Shown: positions 31,277 to 39,702 of the stretch, one piece after another
Numbering within the stretch: the stretch's first letter is position 1
Layout: each line of letters begins with the position of its first letter
Assembly (NCBI GenBank): GCA_023418505.1
Contig: JAEZZR010000011.1
Coordinates: 124,001 to 188,000, forward strand
DNA from: Actinomycetes bacterium
Lineage (GTDB): Bacteria > Actinomycetota > Actinomycetes > Mycobacteriales > Mycobacteriaceae
Direction of reading: 5' to 3'
DNA: 64,000 nucleotides
The notes under the pieces: model-generated
The model's input: the letters and a program-made list of their open reading frames with translations, nothing else
Told to the model about the DNA's origin: nothing
Databases searched by the model: none
Program-made: the position numbers and the translations under genes

Positions 31277-32119
31277 GTGGGTATTTTTCGCGGGCTTTTC
31301 ACGGGCAGACAGGCGAGCCATGACGCTGCCTCCGACGTCGGGATTACTGGAATGCCCGTGGGAGAAAATGAGCGTTCGACGGCCCGTCGTCTAGCAGAAG
31401 TGACCAGGTCGCGCCGGGAAATTGTGGAAGCTTTCGAGATCGAGCGGCGTCGCATCGAGGGTGATTTGCACGATGGTGTGCAGCAGTATTTGGTTGCCGC
31501 GGCGATGAAGCTCGGCGAGGCGGAGTTCGAGTTTGCCGATCGCGCGCACAACCCGGATTGGGAGCAGCGCCTGGCACAGTTGCTCGGCGAGGCGCGGGAG
31601 CACATTACAGAAGGTCAGAGTGCTTTACGACGAATTGTCCACGGGATTCACCCCCATACGTTAGAGGATCAAGGGTTAGTGGCTTCGGTCAGTGCCGAGG
31701 CAGCACGCTATGGCAGCCATATTTCGGTGTTTAACCCGGTGCCGTTGCCGGCTTTGGCGCCCACGGTATTGTCTACGGCGTATTTCTTCTGTACCGAGTG
31801 CCTGACCAATGCGGCAAAATATGCCCCGGGTGCACCGGTTTCGGTGTTGATTGTGGCTGATCAGACCTTGCAGATTTCAGTAACAGACAACGGCCCGGGT
31901 GGAGCGACTCTGCGTGATGGCCACGGTTTATCGGGTATGACAGAGCGCCTGCGAGCCATCGGGGGTTGGTTGCAGTTGCGCTCCCCAGACGGCGGACCTA
32001 CCACCATTACTGCCAATATCCCTTTGCTGTTAGATCGCGGGCAGCCCGGCATTGCCCCAACACCATCACTAAAACCTCAAGTAGAACCGTCGAAAGGTAG
32101 CGCACCCGAAAATGACTGA
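31277..32119 (+). CDS. Sensor histidine kinase without membrane segments (NarL-partner type)
   Basis: 280 aa from a GTG at 31277. The H-box is of HisKA_3 type, IERRRIEGDLHDGVQQYLVA. The N-box is FFCTECLTNAAKYA and the G-boxes are VTDNGPGGA and GHGLSGMTERL. No transmembrane or PAS/GAF sensor domain is present: the protein is a DHp plus catalytic domain with only ~45 residues before the coiled segment. An in-frame extension to 30971 would read through the divergent exporter gene and is rejected. It probably senses through a partner, plausibly the exporter. Its stop overlaps the regulator gene. Confidence 0.85.
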   Translation: MGIFRGLFTGRQASHDAASDVGITGMPVGENERSTARRLAEVTRSRREIVEAFEIERRRIEGDLHDGVQQYLVAAAMKLGEAEFEFADRAHNPDWEQRLAQLLGEAREHITEGQSALRRIVHGIHPHTLEDQGLVASVSAEAARYGSHISVFNPVPLPALAPTVLSTAYFFCTECLTNAAKYAPGAPVSVLIVADQTLQISVTDNGPGGATLRDGHGLSGMTERLRAIGGWLQLRSPDGGPTTITANIPLLLDRGQPGIAPTPSLKPQVEPSKGSAPEND

Positions 32120-32834
32120 TTCTAAGCATCCGATTCGCGTAATCATTGCCGATGACTCTGCCCTGCTGCGCGAAGGTATTGCCGGGTTGATTACGCGGCG
32201 TGGTTTTGAGGTGATTGGCCATGCCTCATCAGCCACCGAGTTGATTGCTGCGGTGCAAGGTGCGGTTTCTGAAGGCACGTCACCGGATCTAGTGATCACT
32301 GATGTGCGGATGCCGCCCAATATGAAAGACGATGGCCTGCAAGCTGCGGTACAGCTGCGTGCCGATTATCCTGCGTTGCATATTCTGGTAATTTCCCAAT
32401 ACGTCGCGCCGACCTACGCGCGTGAGCTTTTTGCCCAGCGCACGCCTACTGCCCCAGCTCGATCGCGTCAGGCGCAAACTGGTGGCACGGGTTATCTACT
32501 CAAGGATCGGGTTTCCAACATTGCTGAATTCCTTACCGCGCTGGAAACCGTTGCCCACGGTGGTGTTTCCATTGATCCTGAAGTAGCCAGTGCACTGATG
32601 TCCACTGGTAATTCTGGTTTGGCGGAGCTGACCTCCCGCGAGATGGAAGTCCTCGAGTTAATGGCACAAGGGCTTTCCAATAAGCAGATTGCCGGCGAAC
32701 TCTTTTTATCTGGCGCTGCGGTGGCTAAGCATGTGTCGAATATTTTCTTTAAGCTTCGTCTTGCTCCCGACGAGGAAAACCGTCGGGTGCGTGCCATCTT
32801 GGAGTATCTCAGCGCCACCGGCAATAGCTTCTAG
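32112..32834 (+). CDS. Response regulator, NarL/FixJ (LuxR-type HTH) family
   Basis: 240 aa. The receiver domain has IIADDSALLREG (acidic pair), the phospho-acceptor Asp in DLVITDVRMPP, and conserved Ser in LVISQYV. The LuxR HTH is ELTSREMEVLELMAQGLSNKQIAGELFLSGAAVAKHVSNIFFKL. A 15-20 residue insert (TPTAPARSRQAQTGG) sits between alpha 4 and beta 5 of the receiver. It overlaps the kinase gene by 8 nt, so translation is likely coupled. The 18-bp palindrome upstream is a candidate binding site. Confidence 0.93.
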   Translation: MTDSKHPIRVIIADDSALLREGIAGLITRRGFEVIGHASSATELIAAVQGAVSEGTSPDLVITDVRMPPNMKDDGLQAAVQLRADYPALHILVISQYVAPTYARELFAQRTPTAPARSRQAQTGGTGYLLKDRVSNIAEFLTALETVAHGGVSIDPEVASALMSTGNSGLAELTSREMEVLELMAQGLSNKQIAGELFLSGAAVAKHVSNIFFKLRLAPDEENRRVRAILEYLSATGNSF

Positions 32835-32900
32835 CTAATACTCAGTTTGCGAGGATCCTTCCAGGGGTGGGAAGGTAAAAGTGCTGTAAATACTGTTACC

Positions 32901-33056
32901 GTGAGGCCTACCTTAGCCGTATTTTTGCCCCCGTTGTTTTTCATAGGGGTGGGGCTCTATTTCAAATGGGAATGGCAAGTACTCACAACATTCCTTGTTG
33001 TTTGGTTTGGAATTATTCTAATCGAATTTCTAATTACTAAGAAGAGGCCTAAGTAG
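32901..33056 (+). CDS. Small two-helix membrane protein, paralogue A
   Basis: 51 aa if started at the GTG at 32901 (preceded by a TAAATA -10-like sequence and leaderless); the frame opens at a TTG at 32847. Two hydrophobic helices flank the motif WEWQVLTTFLVVW, and the end is basic (KKRPK). It is related to the minus-strand small protein at 33080-33265: F-L-P-L-x-x-F-x-G-x-G-x-Y-x-x-x-x-EWQV-x-x-T-x-x-VVW is shared. Unknown function. It follows the response regulator on the same strand. Confidence 0.6.
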   Translation: MRPTLAVFLPPLFFIGVGLYFKWEWQVLTTFLVVWFGIILIEFLITKKRPK

Positions 33057-33079
33057 CAAGAATAAACGGGTGAAGCCAA

Positions 33080-33265
33080 TTATTTTTGTTGGTTCTTTGT
33101 CTTTCGGTTTCGGAAATAGATGAAATAGACAACAACCGCCCAAACCACGATTACCGTCGCGAATACTTGCCATTCATTGTTTAAGTAAATACCAAGCCCC
33201 AAAAATACAACCAATGGCAGAAAGATTTGGAATGCGTGTTTAGCAAGAATTTCTTTTACCGTCAT
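33080..33265 (-). CDS. Small two-helix membrane protein, paralogue B
   Basis: 61 aa, MTVKEILAKHAF then FLPLVVFLGLGIYLNNEWQV, a second helix (residues ~32-50) and a basic, Lys-rich tail. The shared motif with the convergent neighbour at 32901-33056 marks the two as paralogues in tail-to-tail orientation, 23 nt apart. AT-rich compared with the neighbours. No known family recognised; small membrane immunity proteins or exporter-associated peptides are possibilities only. Confidence 0.7.
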   Translation of the reverse strand: MTVKEILAKHAFQIFLPLVVFLGLGIYLNNEWQVFATVIVVWAVVVYFIYFRNRKTKNQQK

Positions 33266-33310
33266 TGAATACCTCTAATCTTCCCCTGCTACCCCACCGA
33301 GGATACAGCA

Positions 33311-33337
33311 AAACCCAGGCATCATGCCTGGGTTTTT
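33311..33337. terminator. Bidirectional terminator downstream of tRNA-Asn
   Basis: Stem AAACCCAGGC / GCCTGGGTTT with loop ATCAT, T run on both strands. Confidence 0.8.
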
Positions 33338-33342
33338 GTTTG

Positions 33343-33414
33343 CTCCCCCACCTGGACTCGAACCAGGAACCCTTCGATTAACAGTCGAATGCTCTGCCAT
33401 TGAGCTATGAGGGA
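33343..33414 (-). tRNA. tRNA-Asn (anticodon GTT)
   Basis: A 72-nt cloverleaf on the minus strand: acceptor TCCCTCA/TGGGGGA, D arm AGCTCAATGGCAGAGC, anticodon loop with GTT and T arm CTGGTTCGAGTCCAG. No encoded CCA. Followed by a terminator hairpin. Confidence 0.97.
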
Positions 33415-33492
33415 ATATTGTCTCGCTTGCGACGGGACATAACTTTACAACACAGTGCTTACTTCCCCAAACACCCAGGTAAACAATGGTTT

Positions 33493-35472
33493 TTAAGAGT
33501 CATAACCCACACTGTTAGCTTCTCTTACTAGCGACTGCCGATAAGACTCCAAAGCCATCAGGTCGGCATAAAGCTGTTGGTATCCCTTGGGGTCATCAGA
33601 GGGACGCATCCGATTCAACAGTGCTTTTACTTGGCTGACTTGATCGCCCACCCACAATGCTTGCAAAGCCGCCATCACGCCGGAGGCATAGGCTGGTAGA
33701 GCGTCGTCGTCAGCTTGAAATTCTTCGGTACCTAATTCAGTGAGCAGACTGCACCCCACCGGATCACCTACCGCTTCCAGCAGCGTGTGCATCCACTCCG
33801 GGCCGGAAGTTGCCGGCGCTGCCGCCACACCGCCAACCTTCTGGATCGCCTCGAAAATGGCGCGGTAGGCATCTTGGACGAACATATCCGGAGTCAGCGC
33901 ATCAAAAACTGGACCGGCCAGCACCGGCTGCTGCACGCCAAATTTCAGAGTCTCACGTTCGGCCAGCAGCGTGGGATCCTTGCGATCGGGAGACGGCAGC
34001 TGTGCTTGTTGCTGTTCCGACCAGTGCTCGCCACCAGTACCCCCACTACCATCACCAGCGCTCGCCTGCCGCTGCCGTCGCAATCGTTCCTCGCGCTCGC
34101 GATCCGCGGCCCGTTTTGCCGCACTTTGCTTCGCGGCAGCGTGGACGGCAGCGACGAAACGCTCTTCTTGGGCGTCGGCTGCTACCCAGCCGGAAAATTC
34201 TCGGGCGTAGGTCTCGCGCTGCCCGGTGTTGGCCACCTCCGCTAGTACGGAAATCACATGGTTTTGGGCTTGCTGGCGTCCGTTGCGGTCGCCGATATCG
34301 TAGTTTTCCAGCACGGTGCTTACTACGAATTCGATTAGCGGTTTGCGGCCGGCCACCAGGTTGCGTACTGCCTCGTCGCCATGTTCCAGGCGTAGATCAC
34401 AGGGATCCAACCCATCTGGTGCCACGGCCACAAAGGAATTGCCTAAGAACCGCTGCTGATTCGAAAACGTCTTCATGGCGGCGGCTTTTCCGGCTTCATC
34501 GCCGTCAAAGGTGTAAATCAGCTCGCCGCGAAACATTTCGCTGGCGGTATCTCGATCCAGCATCAGCCGGCGCAACAGCTGCAGGTGTTCTTCACCAAAC
34601 GCCGTGCCACACGAGGCCACCGCGGTAGTTTCGCCGGCCGCATGCATGGCCATCACATCGGTGTAGCCTTCCACCACTACCGCCCGGCGCTGCTGAGCAA
34701 TCTGGTGTTTGGCCATATCCAACCCGAACAACACCTTGGACTTCTTGTACAGCATGGTTTCGGGTGTGTTTAGGTATTTGCCCAGCTTGTCGTCGTCGAA
34801 AAGCTTCCGAGCGCCAAACCCAATTACATCGCCGCTCATGTTCTTAATCGGCCAGAGCAAACGACGGTGGAACCGATCAATCGGCCCCTGCTTACCCATG
34901 CGTGCCAGCCCGGCTTTTTCTAGTTCCTCGAAACTGAAACCCAGCTGCTGCAAATGGCGTGTCAAGCGATCCCAACCAGCCGGCGCATAGCCGCAACCAA
35001 ATTGTTCGGCATGCTCTTTCGTAAAACCACGATTAGCCAGGAAGTCCCGCGCCGTCGCCGCATCCGCCGTGGACAGCTGCTTCACGTAATACTTGTGCGC
35101 CTCGCGATTCGCCGCAATCAAACGCTGTCGCGTCCCAGGTTGTTCTCGCTGGCCAGTGCCACCGCCTTCATAATTGATGCGGTAGCCAATTTTCTCGGCA
35201 CACAGCTCCACTGCCTCGGGGAACGTGATGTGCTCCATTTCCATGAGGAAGTTGAATACATCGCCGCCCTTCCCCGTCGAAAAGCAATGGTAGTACCCGT
35301 GATTGGGGCGCACGTGGAAGCTTGGGGTGCGCTCGTCTTTAAACGGCGATAACCCTTTAAGCGAATCGGCACCCGCTGGTTTCAAGCTGACGTATTCACT
35401 CACAATTTCGTCTAAGGGAGTGCGTTCTCGAATCGCAGCGATGTCCCTTTCCGGTATACGTCCGCGTGCCAT
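33493..35472 (-). CDS. dnaG: DNA primase with a degenerate zinc-binding domain
   Basis: 659 aa from the ATG at 35472 (SD AAGGTGG); an upstream in-frame start at 35523 is disfavoured. The order is zinc-binding domain (~1-100), TOPRIM/RNA polymerase domain (~115-420, with FGARKL, VVEGYTDVMAMH and YTFDGDEAGKAAA) and helicase-binding carboxyl domain. In the first domain the usual ligands C-x2-H...C-x2-C read LSPFK...YYHCFSTG, so three of four metal ligands are Ser, Lys and Thr, with only one Cys left. The surrounding fold residues (TPSFHV, GGDVFNFLME) are conserved, so the protein is surely DnaG but probably zinc-free there. Confidence 0.95.
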   Translation of the reverse strand: MARGRIPERDIAAIRERTPLDEIVSEYVSLKPAGADSLKGLSPFKDERTPSFHVRPNHGYYHCFSTGKGGDVFNFLMEMEHITFPEAVELCAEKIGYRINYEGGGTGQREQPGTRQRLIAANREAHKYYVKQLSTADAATARDFLANRGFTKEHAEQFGCGYAPAGWDRLTRHLQQLGFSFEELEKAGLARMGKQGPIDRFHRRLLWPIKNMSGDVIGFGARKLFDDDKLGKYLNTPETMLYKKSKVLFGLDMAKHQIAQQRRAVVVEGYTDVMAMHAAGETTAVASCGTAFGEEHLQLLRRLMLDRDTASEMFRGELIYTFDGDEAGKAAAMKTFSNQQRFLGNSFVAVAPDGLDPCDLRLEHGDEAVRNLVAGRKPLIEFVVSTVLENYDIGDRNGRQQAQNHVISVLAEVANTGQRETYAREFSGWVAADAQEERFVAAVHAAAKQSAAKRAADREREERLRRQRQASAGDGSGGTGGEHWSEQQQAQLPSPDRKDPTLLAERETLKFGVQQPVLAGPVFDALTPDMFVQDAYRAIFEAIQKVGGVAAAPATSGPEWMHTLLEAVGDPVGCSLLTELGTEEFQADDDALPAYASGVMAALQALWVGDQVSQVKALLNRMRPSDDPKGYQQLYADLMALESYRQSLVREANSVGYDS

Positions 35473-35507
35473 GGAGTCCACCTTAGCGCCTATGCGAAGA
35501 TAGTTGC

Positions 35508-35960
35508 GTGGCGACGAATTCATCGAACAATTCCGGCAACTTCAAAAAGCTCACCGGAGGCATCGCAGCGCTGGCATTTGCAGGGCTTGCAGCGTGGATT
35601 GGGATAGACAACACAAGCACCTCCAACGGCAACACAAGCACCTCCACCAACAACTGCGCCGTCGCCACCCTCCCCGACGAAGCTGAAGATGTTATCGATC
35701 GCATCCTCACCGATCAGGATCATATTTATTCCGCTCACGATGGCAAGCACTTTGGCAATTACGAAGGCTTGCTGCCCCAGGAAAGTTCGGATTTCTACCG
35801 CGAGTACACCGTCGATACGCCGGGGTTGAATCACCGCGGGGCGCGCCGCATTGTGGTTGGCGGTGGCACGGAAAACGATCCCGACGTGTGGTACTACACC
35901 GACGACCACTACGAATCCTTCTGCGAAATCGACGACGCTGAAGACAACAAGAACCACTAA
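35508..35960 (+). CDS. Secreted or membrane-anchored guanyl-specific ribonuclease (RNase Sa/barnase family)
   Basis: 150 aa from a GTG. Residues ~14-33 are a hydrophobic signal/anchor, followed by an Asn/Ser/Thr linker and a ~95-aa domain. LPDEAEDVIDRI...NYEGLLPQESSDFYREYTVDTPGLNHRGARRIVVGG...YYTDDHYESF matches Streptomyces RNase Sa. The catalytic triad is visible: Glu in REYTV, Arg in GARRI and His in DDHY. Two Cys (at ~49 and ~139) could form the disulfide seen in RNase Sa. It lies 35 nt from dnaG, divergent. No barstar-type inhibitor is adjacent, as expected for a secreted enzyme. Confidence 0.85.
   Translation: MATNSSNNSGNFKKLTGGIAALAFAGLAAWIGIDNTSTSNGNTSTSTNNCAVATLPDEAEDVIDRILTDQDHIYSAHDGKHFGNYEGLLPQESSDFYREYTVDTPGLNHRGARRIVVGGGTENDPDVWYYTDDHYESFCEIDDAEDNKNH
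35609..35646. repeat. 17-bp direct repeat in the ribonuclease linker
   Basis: CAACACAAGCACCTCCA occurs at 35609-35625 and 35630-35646, period 21 nt, encoding two NTSTS units of the linker between signal and nuclease domain. Confidence 0.9.
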
Positions 35961-35963
35961 CCA

Positions 35964-36239
35964 ATGATCACTTTAAGACGAGCACTCATTGTCGCGCTGG
36001 CGACGGTACTGGCCTTCCTCACCTTGTTAGTGGGTTTATGGCTTCCCGACGGGCTTCAGGTGCCAGTGTTGAATCCCTTTGGCACCGGTATGATCCTGGC
36101 GCTGGTGTTGTGCGCAGCGCTGGCGTTACTTGCCTTTCCTCGAAGGCAGCGGGGCGAGCTTTCTGAAGATGCCAGCTGGTTTATCGGTACTTATGGCGTC
36201 ACCGCGCTGTGTTTCACAGTGGTCATTGCGCTGACCTAG
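35964..36239 (+). CDS. Small three-helix membrane protein
   Basis: 91 aa with three hydrophobic segments (~8-27, ~42-59, ~71-90) separated by a basic-acidic loop (FPRRQRGELSEDAS). It starts 3 nt after the ribonuclease stop, so it is probably co-transcribed with it. Its stop overlaps the 3' end of dgt by 4 nt. No family recognised. Confidence 0.75.
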   Translation: MITLRRALIVALATVLAFLTLLVGLWLPDGLQVPVLNPFGTGMILALVLCAALALLAFPRRQRGELSEDASWFIGTYGVTALCFTVVIALT

Positions 36240-37525
36240 CCCCAAGCCGCCGCAACACCTGCAATCTGATGGTCAATCCGCTCTACGCGGGATTCGGTCA
36301 TGCAGGCTAGTTGGTCGATCACCACGCGTAGGCGTCCTGCATCCGAATCCGCCACTTGCCACAGCCACGCGAACATCGGATCCAATGCCCCTGGCGCTGC
36401 TTCCTTCAGATACTCTGCCACCCGGTATAGCCGATCACGCTGCCGGTCTTGGCGTCGTTTCTGCTTTGGCTTATCCATCACATACAGCACAGCGATGGTT
36501 TTTAGCATGGTCACTTCCGCAATAATCGACGCCGGGATCGCCAAATCCGCTTCATAGCGGCCCAGCGGCAAATCGGTATTCGCAGCCTTGCGCGTCCCCG
36601 CAATCGAGGCCGTAAGAAACCGCCCCACCAGTTCGCTGGTCATGGCCTTGAGAGCCACCAAAGACTGCATCGAACGATCATTCGACGCTGCCGCCGATAC
36701 CACCGGCAGACTTCCCAGGCGATACGCAGCTTCAACCAATTCCTCAGGGTCGCCACCGAAAGCCGATGCTCCTTTATCAGCCAATGCGGCCAGCTCTACG
36801 GTGTCCCACAGCACATCCAAATGAATGCGGCCGGACATAATGCCGTCTTCGACATCGTGGACGGAATAGGCGACGTCGTCCGCCCAATCCATAATTTGTG
36901 CCTCGAGGCATTTGCGTCCGGCTGGTGCTCCACGACGGATCCATGCCAAGATCGGCAAATCTTCCGCATACGCGCCATACTTCAGCCGACGGTTACCGGA
37001 TTCGTCGTAAGGCCCCCAAGGATATTTACAAGCAGCATCCAAGGCAGCACGGGTGAGGTTTAGCCCGCAGGGGTAGCCCGTATCGTCGAGGATCTTTGGC
37101 TCCAGGCGAGTGAGGATCCGCAAGGTCTGGGCGTTGCCTTCAAAACCTCCGCAAGCAGCGGCGATCTCGTTGAGCGCGTACTCGCCGTTGTGCCCATAAG
37201 GTGGATGGCCGATGTCGTGGGTGAGGCCGGCGAGCTCCGCGAGATCCGGATTTGCCCCCAATCCCTCGGCAATACTGCGCGAAATCTGTGCAACCTCCAA
37301 CGAGTGGGTGAGCCGAGTACGCGGCGTATCCCCGTCGCGCGGACCTACCACCTGAGTTTTATCCGCCAACCGACGCAACGCCGCCGAGTGCAACACCCGC
37401 GCCCGGTCCCGCTCGAAGATGGAGCGATCCACTTCGATCTTCGCTGTGCCTGGCAGCAGAGACTGCTTCGATTGCTCACGCACAATGCGATGAAAATCCG
37501 ACGCCGAATACACAAAAGAAGCCAC
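36236..37525 (-). CDS. dgt: Deoxyguanosinetriphosphate triphosphohydrolase-like protein
   Basis: 429 aa. The HD-domain dNTPase features are HSAALRRLADKTQV, TRLTHSLEVAQISRSIAEGLG, LTHDIGHPPYGHNGEYAL (His-Asp metal site) and DWADDVAYSVHDVEDG. The enzyme cleaves dNTPs to deoxynucleosides and triphosphate, controlling precursor pools. In actinobacteria dgt often precedes dnaG, as here on the same strand, though the RNase and small membrane gene intervene on the other strand. Confidence 0.93.
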   Translation of the reverse strand: MASFVYSASDFHRIVREQSKQSLLPGTAKIEVDRSIFERDRARVLHSAALRRLADKTQVVGPRDGDTPRTRLTHSLEVAQISRSIAEGLGANPDLAELAGLTHDIGHPPYGHNGEYALNEIAAACGGFEGNAQTLRILTRLEPKILDDTGYPCGLNLTRAALDAACKYPWGPYDESGNRRLKYGAYAEDLPILAWIRRGAPAGRKCLEAQIMDWADDVAYSVHDVEDGIMSGRIHLDVLWDTVELAALADKGASAFGGDPEELVEAAYRLGSLPVVSAAASNDRSMQSLVALKAMTSELVGRFLTASIAGTRKAANTDLPLGRYEADLAIPASIIAEVTMLKTIAVLYVMDKPKQKRRQDRQRDRLYRVAEYLKEAAPGALDPMFAWLWQVADSDAGRLRVVIDQLACMTESRVERIDHQIAGVAAAWG

Positions 37526-37613
37526 GACCTATATTGTGCCCACAACCCCACCCAATCCTGGCCAGTGACGCGCGCAAAAGTGGTGCTTGCGAAAGTAGGT
37601 AAGCTTCTTAGCT

Positions 37614-39680
37614 ATGAGCTTTTCGGTGCCGTCTGACCGCAAATTCACAGCCAAGCGTGTGACAGCCAAGCGCCTGGCCGCTTCTACTGCCATAGCAGGA
37701 CTAACCGCGCTGGCGTTTACCTTTGCCCCGGCGACCAGCTCGGCTCCCTTCCCGGCACCGACCGCGCACGCCGAAGTGCCTCAGGATTTCCAGCCCACCG
37801 TGTGGGATACCGTGGGCGCACTCACTCCGCAGCAACACCAGGAGCTCCAGGATCGAGTAGCAGAGTTGCTGCAAGAGGAATCCAAGGTGCTCTATTTCGC
37901 ATTCGTGGCTGATTTCAACGGCATGACCTCAGAGCAGTGGGCACTAGAGCTGCTCAATTCGATGGGTGCTGGGCAGAACTCGGCCGTGGTTGCACTGGCT
38001 CTTACCGCTGATCCGGCTAATGCTCCCGCCGGCGCCCGTCAGTTGGCTACTGCCACCGGCGATCAATTCGGCATGGATTACGACGAGCTGGCTGATGCCG
38101 TCATGACCGCCGCCCAGGACGAAGACTGGCTGCAGGTAGGCCTCGACGCCATCGACGCCGCATCGGGTTCCAGTGGCTCTGAGACCGGCACTGGCTTGGC
38201 CATTCTAGGCGTCGGTGCCGGTAGCGTGGCAGCTCTTGCCGGTGGTACGGCGTGGTGGTCGAATCGTAATCGGAAGCGTCGGGTGGCGCAGGAAGTTAGC
38301 AGTGGCAAGGAGATCGATCCGCGCGATTTGGTCTCGCTGAACAAGCTATCTACCGACGCCCTCGACGAACTCGCCGCCGAAGAGATCATCTCTACCGACG
38401 AATCCATCAAAACCGCCGAAACCGAACTCTCCCTGGCGCGCAGTGAGTTCGGTGATTCCCGCGTCCGCGATTTGGAAAAGGCACTGGCTGCCTCGCAGAA
38501 GACCCTGCAAAAAGCATTCCAGGCGCGCCAGACCTACGACGATGGCGCACGCCTCGGCGAAACCCAACGCCGCACCTTGCTGCTGGATGTCATCTCTTCT
38601 TGCGGCATCGCTGACGACGAATTGGACGCCCAGGCCGATAGCTTCCGCCACATGCGCCAGGAGCTGATCCAGGCACCGGAGCTGATCGATACCCTGATGC
38701 AACGCGTGATCGCCGTTCGGGCCCAGTTGCCGCAGGCACAATCCACGCTGGATGGCTTGCGCGCCCGCTTCGATGAAGCCAAGCTGCAGTCTGTTGATGA
38801 CAACGTCGATCTAGCCACCGAGCACACCAACCTCGCCGAAAACCACATCGACCAGGCGCGCACTTTGGTGCAGCGTCCGGCTGGGCGCCAGCAGGGGTTG
38901 CTCGAGGCTTTGCGCGCCGCCGATCTGGCGTTGGATCAGGCCGAGAAGCTGGTCGGCGCCGTGGAGCATGCCGAGGAAAATATCCAGACTGCCCAGAATT
39001 CTCTCTCCGCGCTTATCGACGAAGTCCGCCACGAGCTCACCGAAGCCCAGCGCCTGCTAGCTGCCCCAGAGGCCACGGGTATCAACCATGCTGCGCTAGA
39101 GGCAGCACACCGCGAAGGTTCAGATGCTTTGGAGCAGGCACGCCAAGTGGCGGATTCCGATCCTTTATCCGCGTGGTCGGCGCTGACCGAGGCCGATGCG
39201 AACTTGGATGAACAGCTCGACGCTGCACGTGATTCGGCGGAATCCTTCGAGCGCAACATGGTGACCTTGCGCAACACCCTGGCAGATGCCGGTTCGCGCA
39301 TTGTGGCTGCAGAAGATGTAATTGAAACCCGACGCCGGATCGTGGGCTCGAAGGCTCGTACCCTTCTGGCCGAAGCCAAGCGCCACTACGCGGTGGCAGA
39401 CCGCATTCACAAAGCCCCTGGTGTGGAGTATTCCGATTCACCACGCGTAGGCATTGATGAAGCGCGCCAAGCAGCCCGGCTTGCCGAGCAGGCTGCACGC
39501 CGCGCTAAGGACGACATCGACGACTATCGTCGCCGCAACAGCGGATCCAGTTCCAACTCAATGATGGCCGGCATCATCTTGGGCTCCATACTTAACGGCG
39601 GAGGCGGTGGCGGTGGCTTCTCCGGTGGTGGAGGTTTCGGCGGCGGAGGAGGCTTCTCCGGTGGTGGCCGAAACTTCTAG
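37614..39680 (+). CDS. TPM-domain membrane protein with coiled-coil and Gly-rich tail
   Basis: 688 aa. A signal peptide (~1-53, AxA site near TAHA) precedes an extracytoplasmic TPM domain (~55-170, VWDTVGALTPQQHQELQDRVAELLQEESKVLYFAFV). A TM helix follows (~185-208), then a ~420-residue Ala/Glu/Arg-rich cytoplasmic coiled coil. The tail is Gly/Ser/Phe-rich (GGGGGGGFSGGGGFGGGGGF). TPM domains occur in photosystem assembly factors and bacterial envelope proteins and may have phosphatase activity. Divergent from dgt. TAAGCT 8 nt before the ATG suggests a leaderless start. Confidence 0.85.
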   Translation: MSFSVPSDRKFTAKRVTAKRLAASTAIAGLTALAFTFAPATSSAPFPAPTAHAEVPQDFQPTVWDTVGALTPQQHQELQDRVAELLQEESKVLYFAFVADFNGMTSEQWALELLNSMGAGQNSAVVALALTADPANAPAGARQLATATGDQFGMDYDELADAVMTAAQDEDWLQVGLDAIDAASGSSGSETGTGLAILGVGAGSVAALAGGTAWWSNRNRKRRVAQEVSSGKEIDPRDLVSLNKLSTDALDELAAEEIISTDESIKTAETELSLARSEFGDSRVRDLEKALAASQKTLQKAFQARQTYDDGARLGETQRRTLLLDVISSCGIADDELDAQADSFRHMRQELIQAPELIDTLMQRVIAVRAQLPQAQSTLDGLRARFDEAKLQSVDDNVDLATEHTNLAENHIDQARTLVQRPAGRQQGLLEALRAADLALDQAEKLVGAVEHAEENIQTAQNSLSALIDEVRHELTEAQRLLAAPEATGINHAALEAAHREGSDALEQARQVADSDPLSAWSALTEADANLDEQLDAARDSAESFERNMVTLRNTLADAGSRIVAAEDVIETRRRIVGSKARTLLAEAKRHYAVADRIHKAPGVEYSDSPRVGIDEARQAARLAEQAARRAKDDIDDYRRRNSGSSSNSMMAGIILGSILNGGGGGGGFSGGGGFGGGGGFSGGGRNF

Positions 39681-39686
39681 GCTCTG

Positions 39687-39702
39687 GGCGATTTAAATCG
39701 CC
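39687..39702. terminator. Perfect 16-bp palindrome at a convergent gene junction
   Basis: GGCGATTTAAATCGCC lies between the TPM-protein stop and, overlapping, the stop of the minus-strand gene at 39693. It could act as a short bidirectional terminator; there is no strong T run. Confidence 0.35.
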
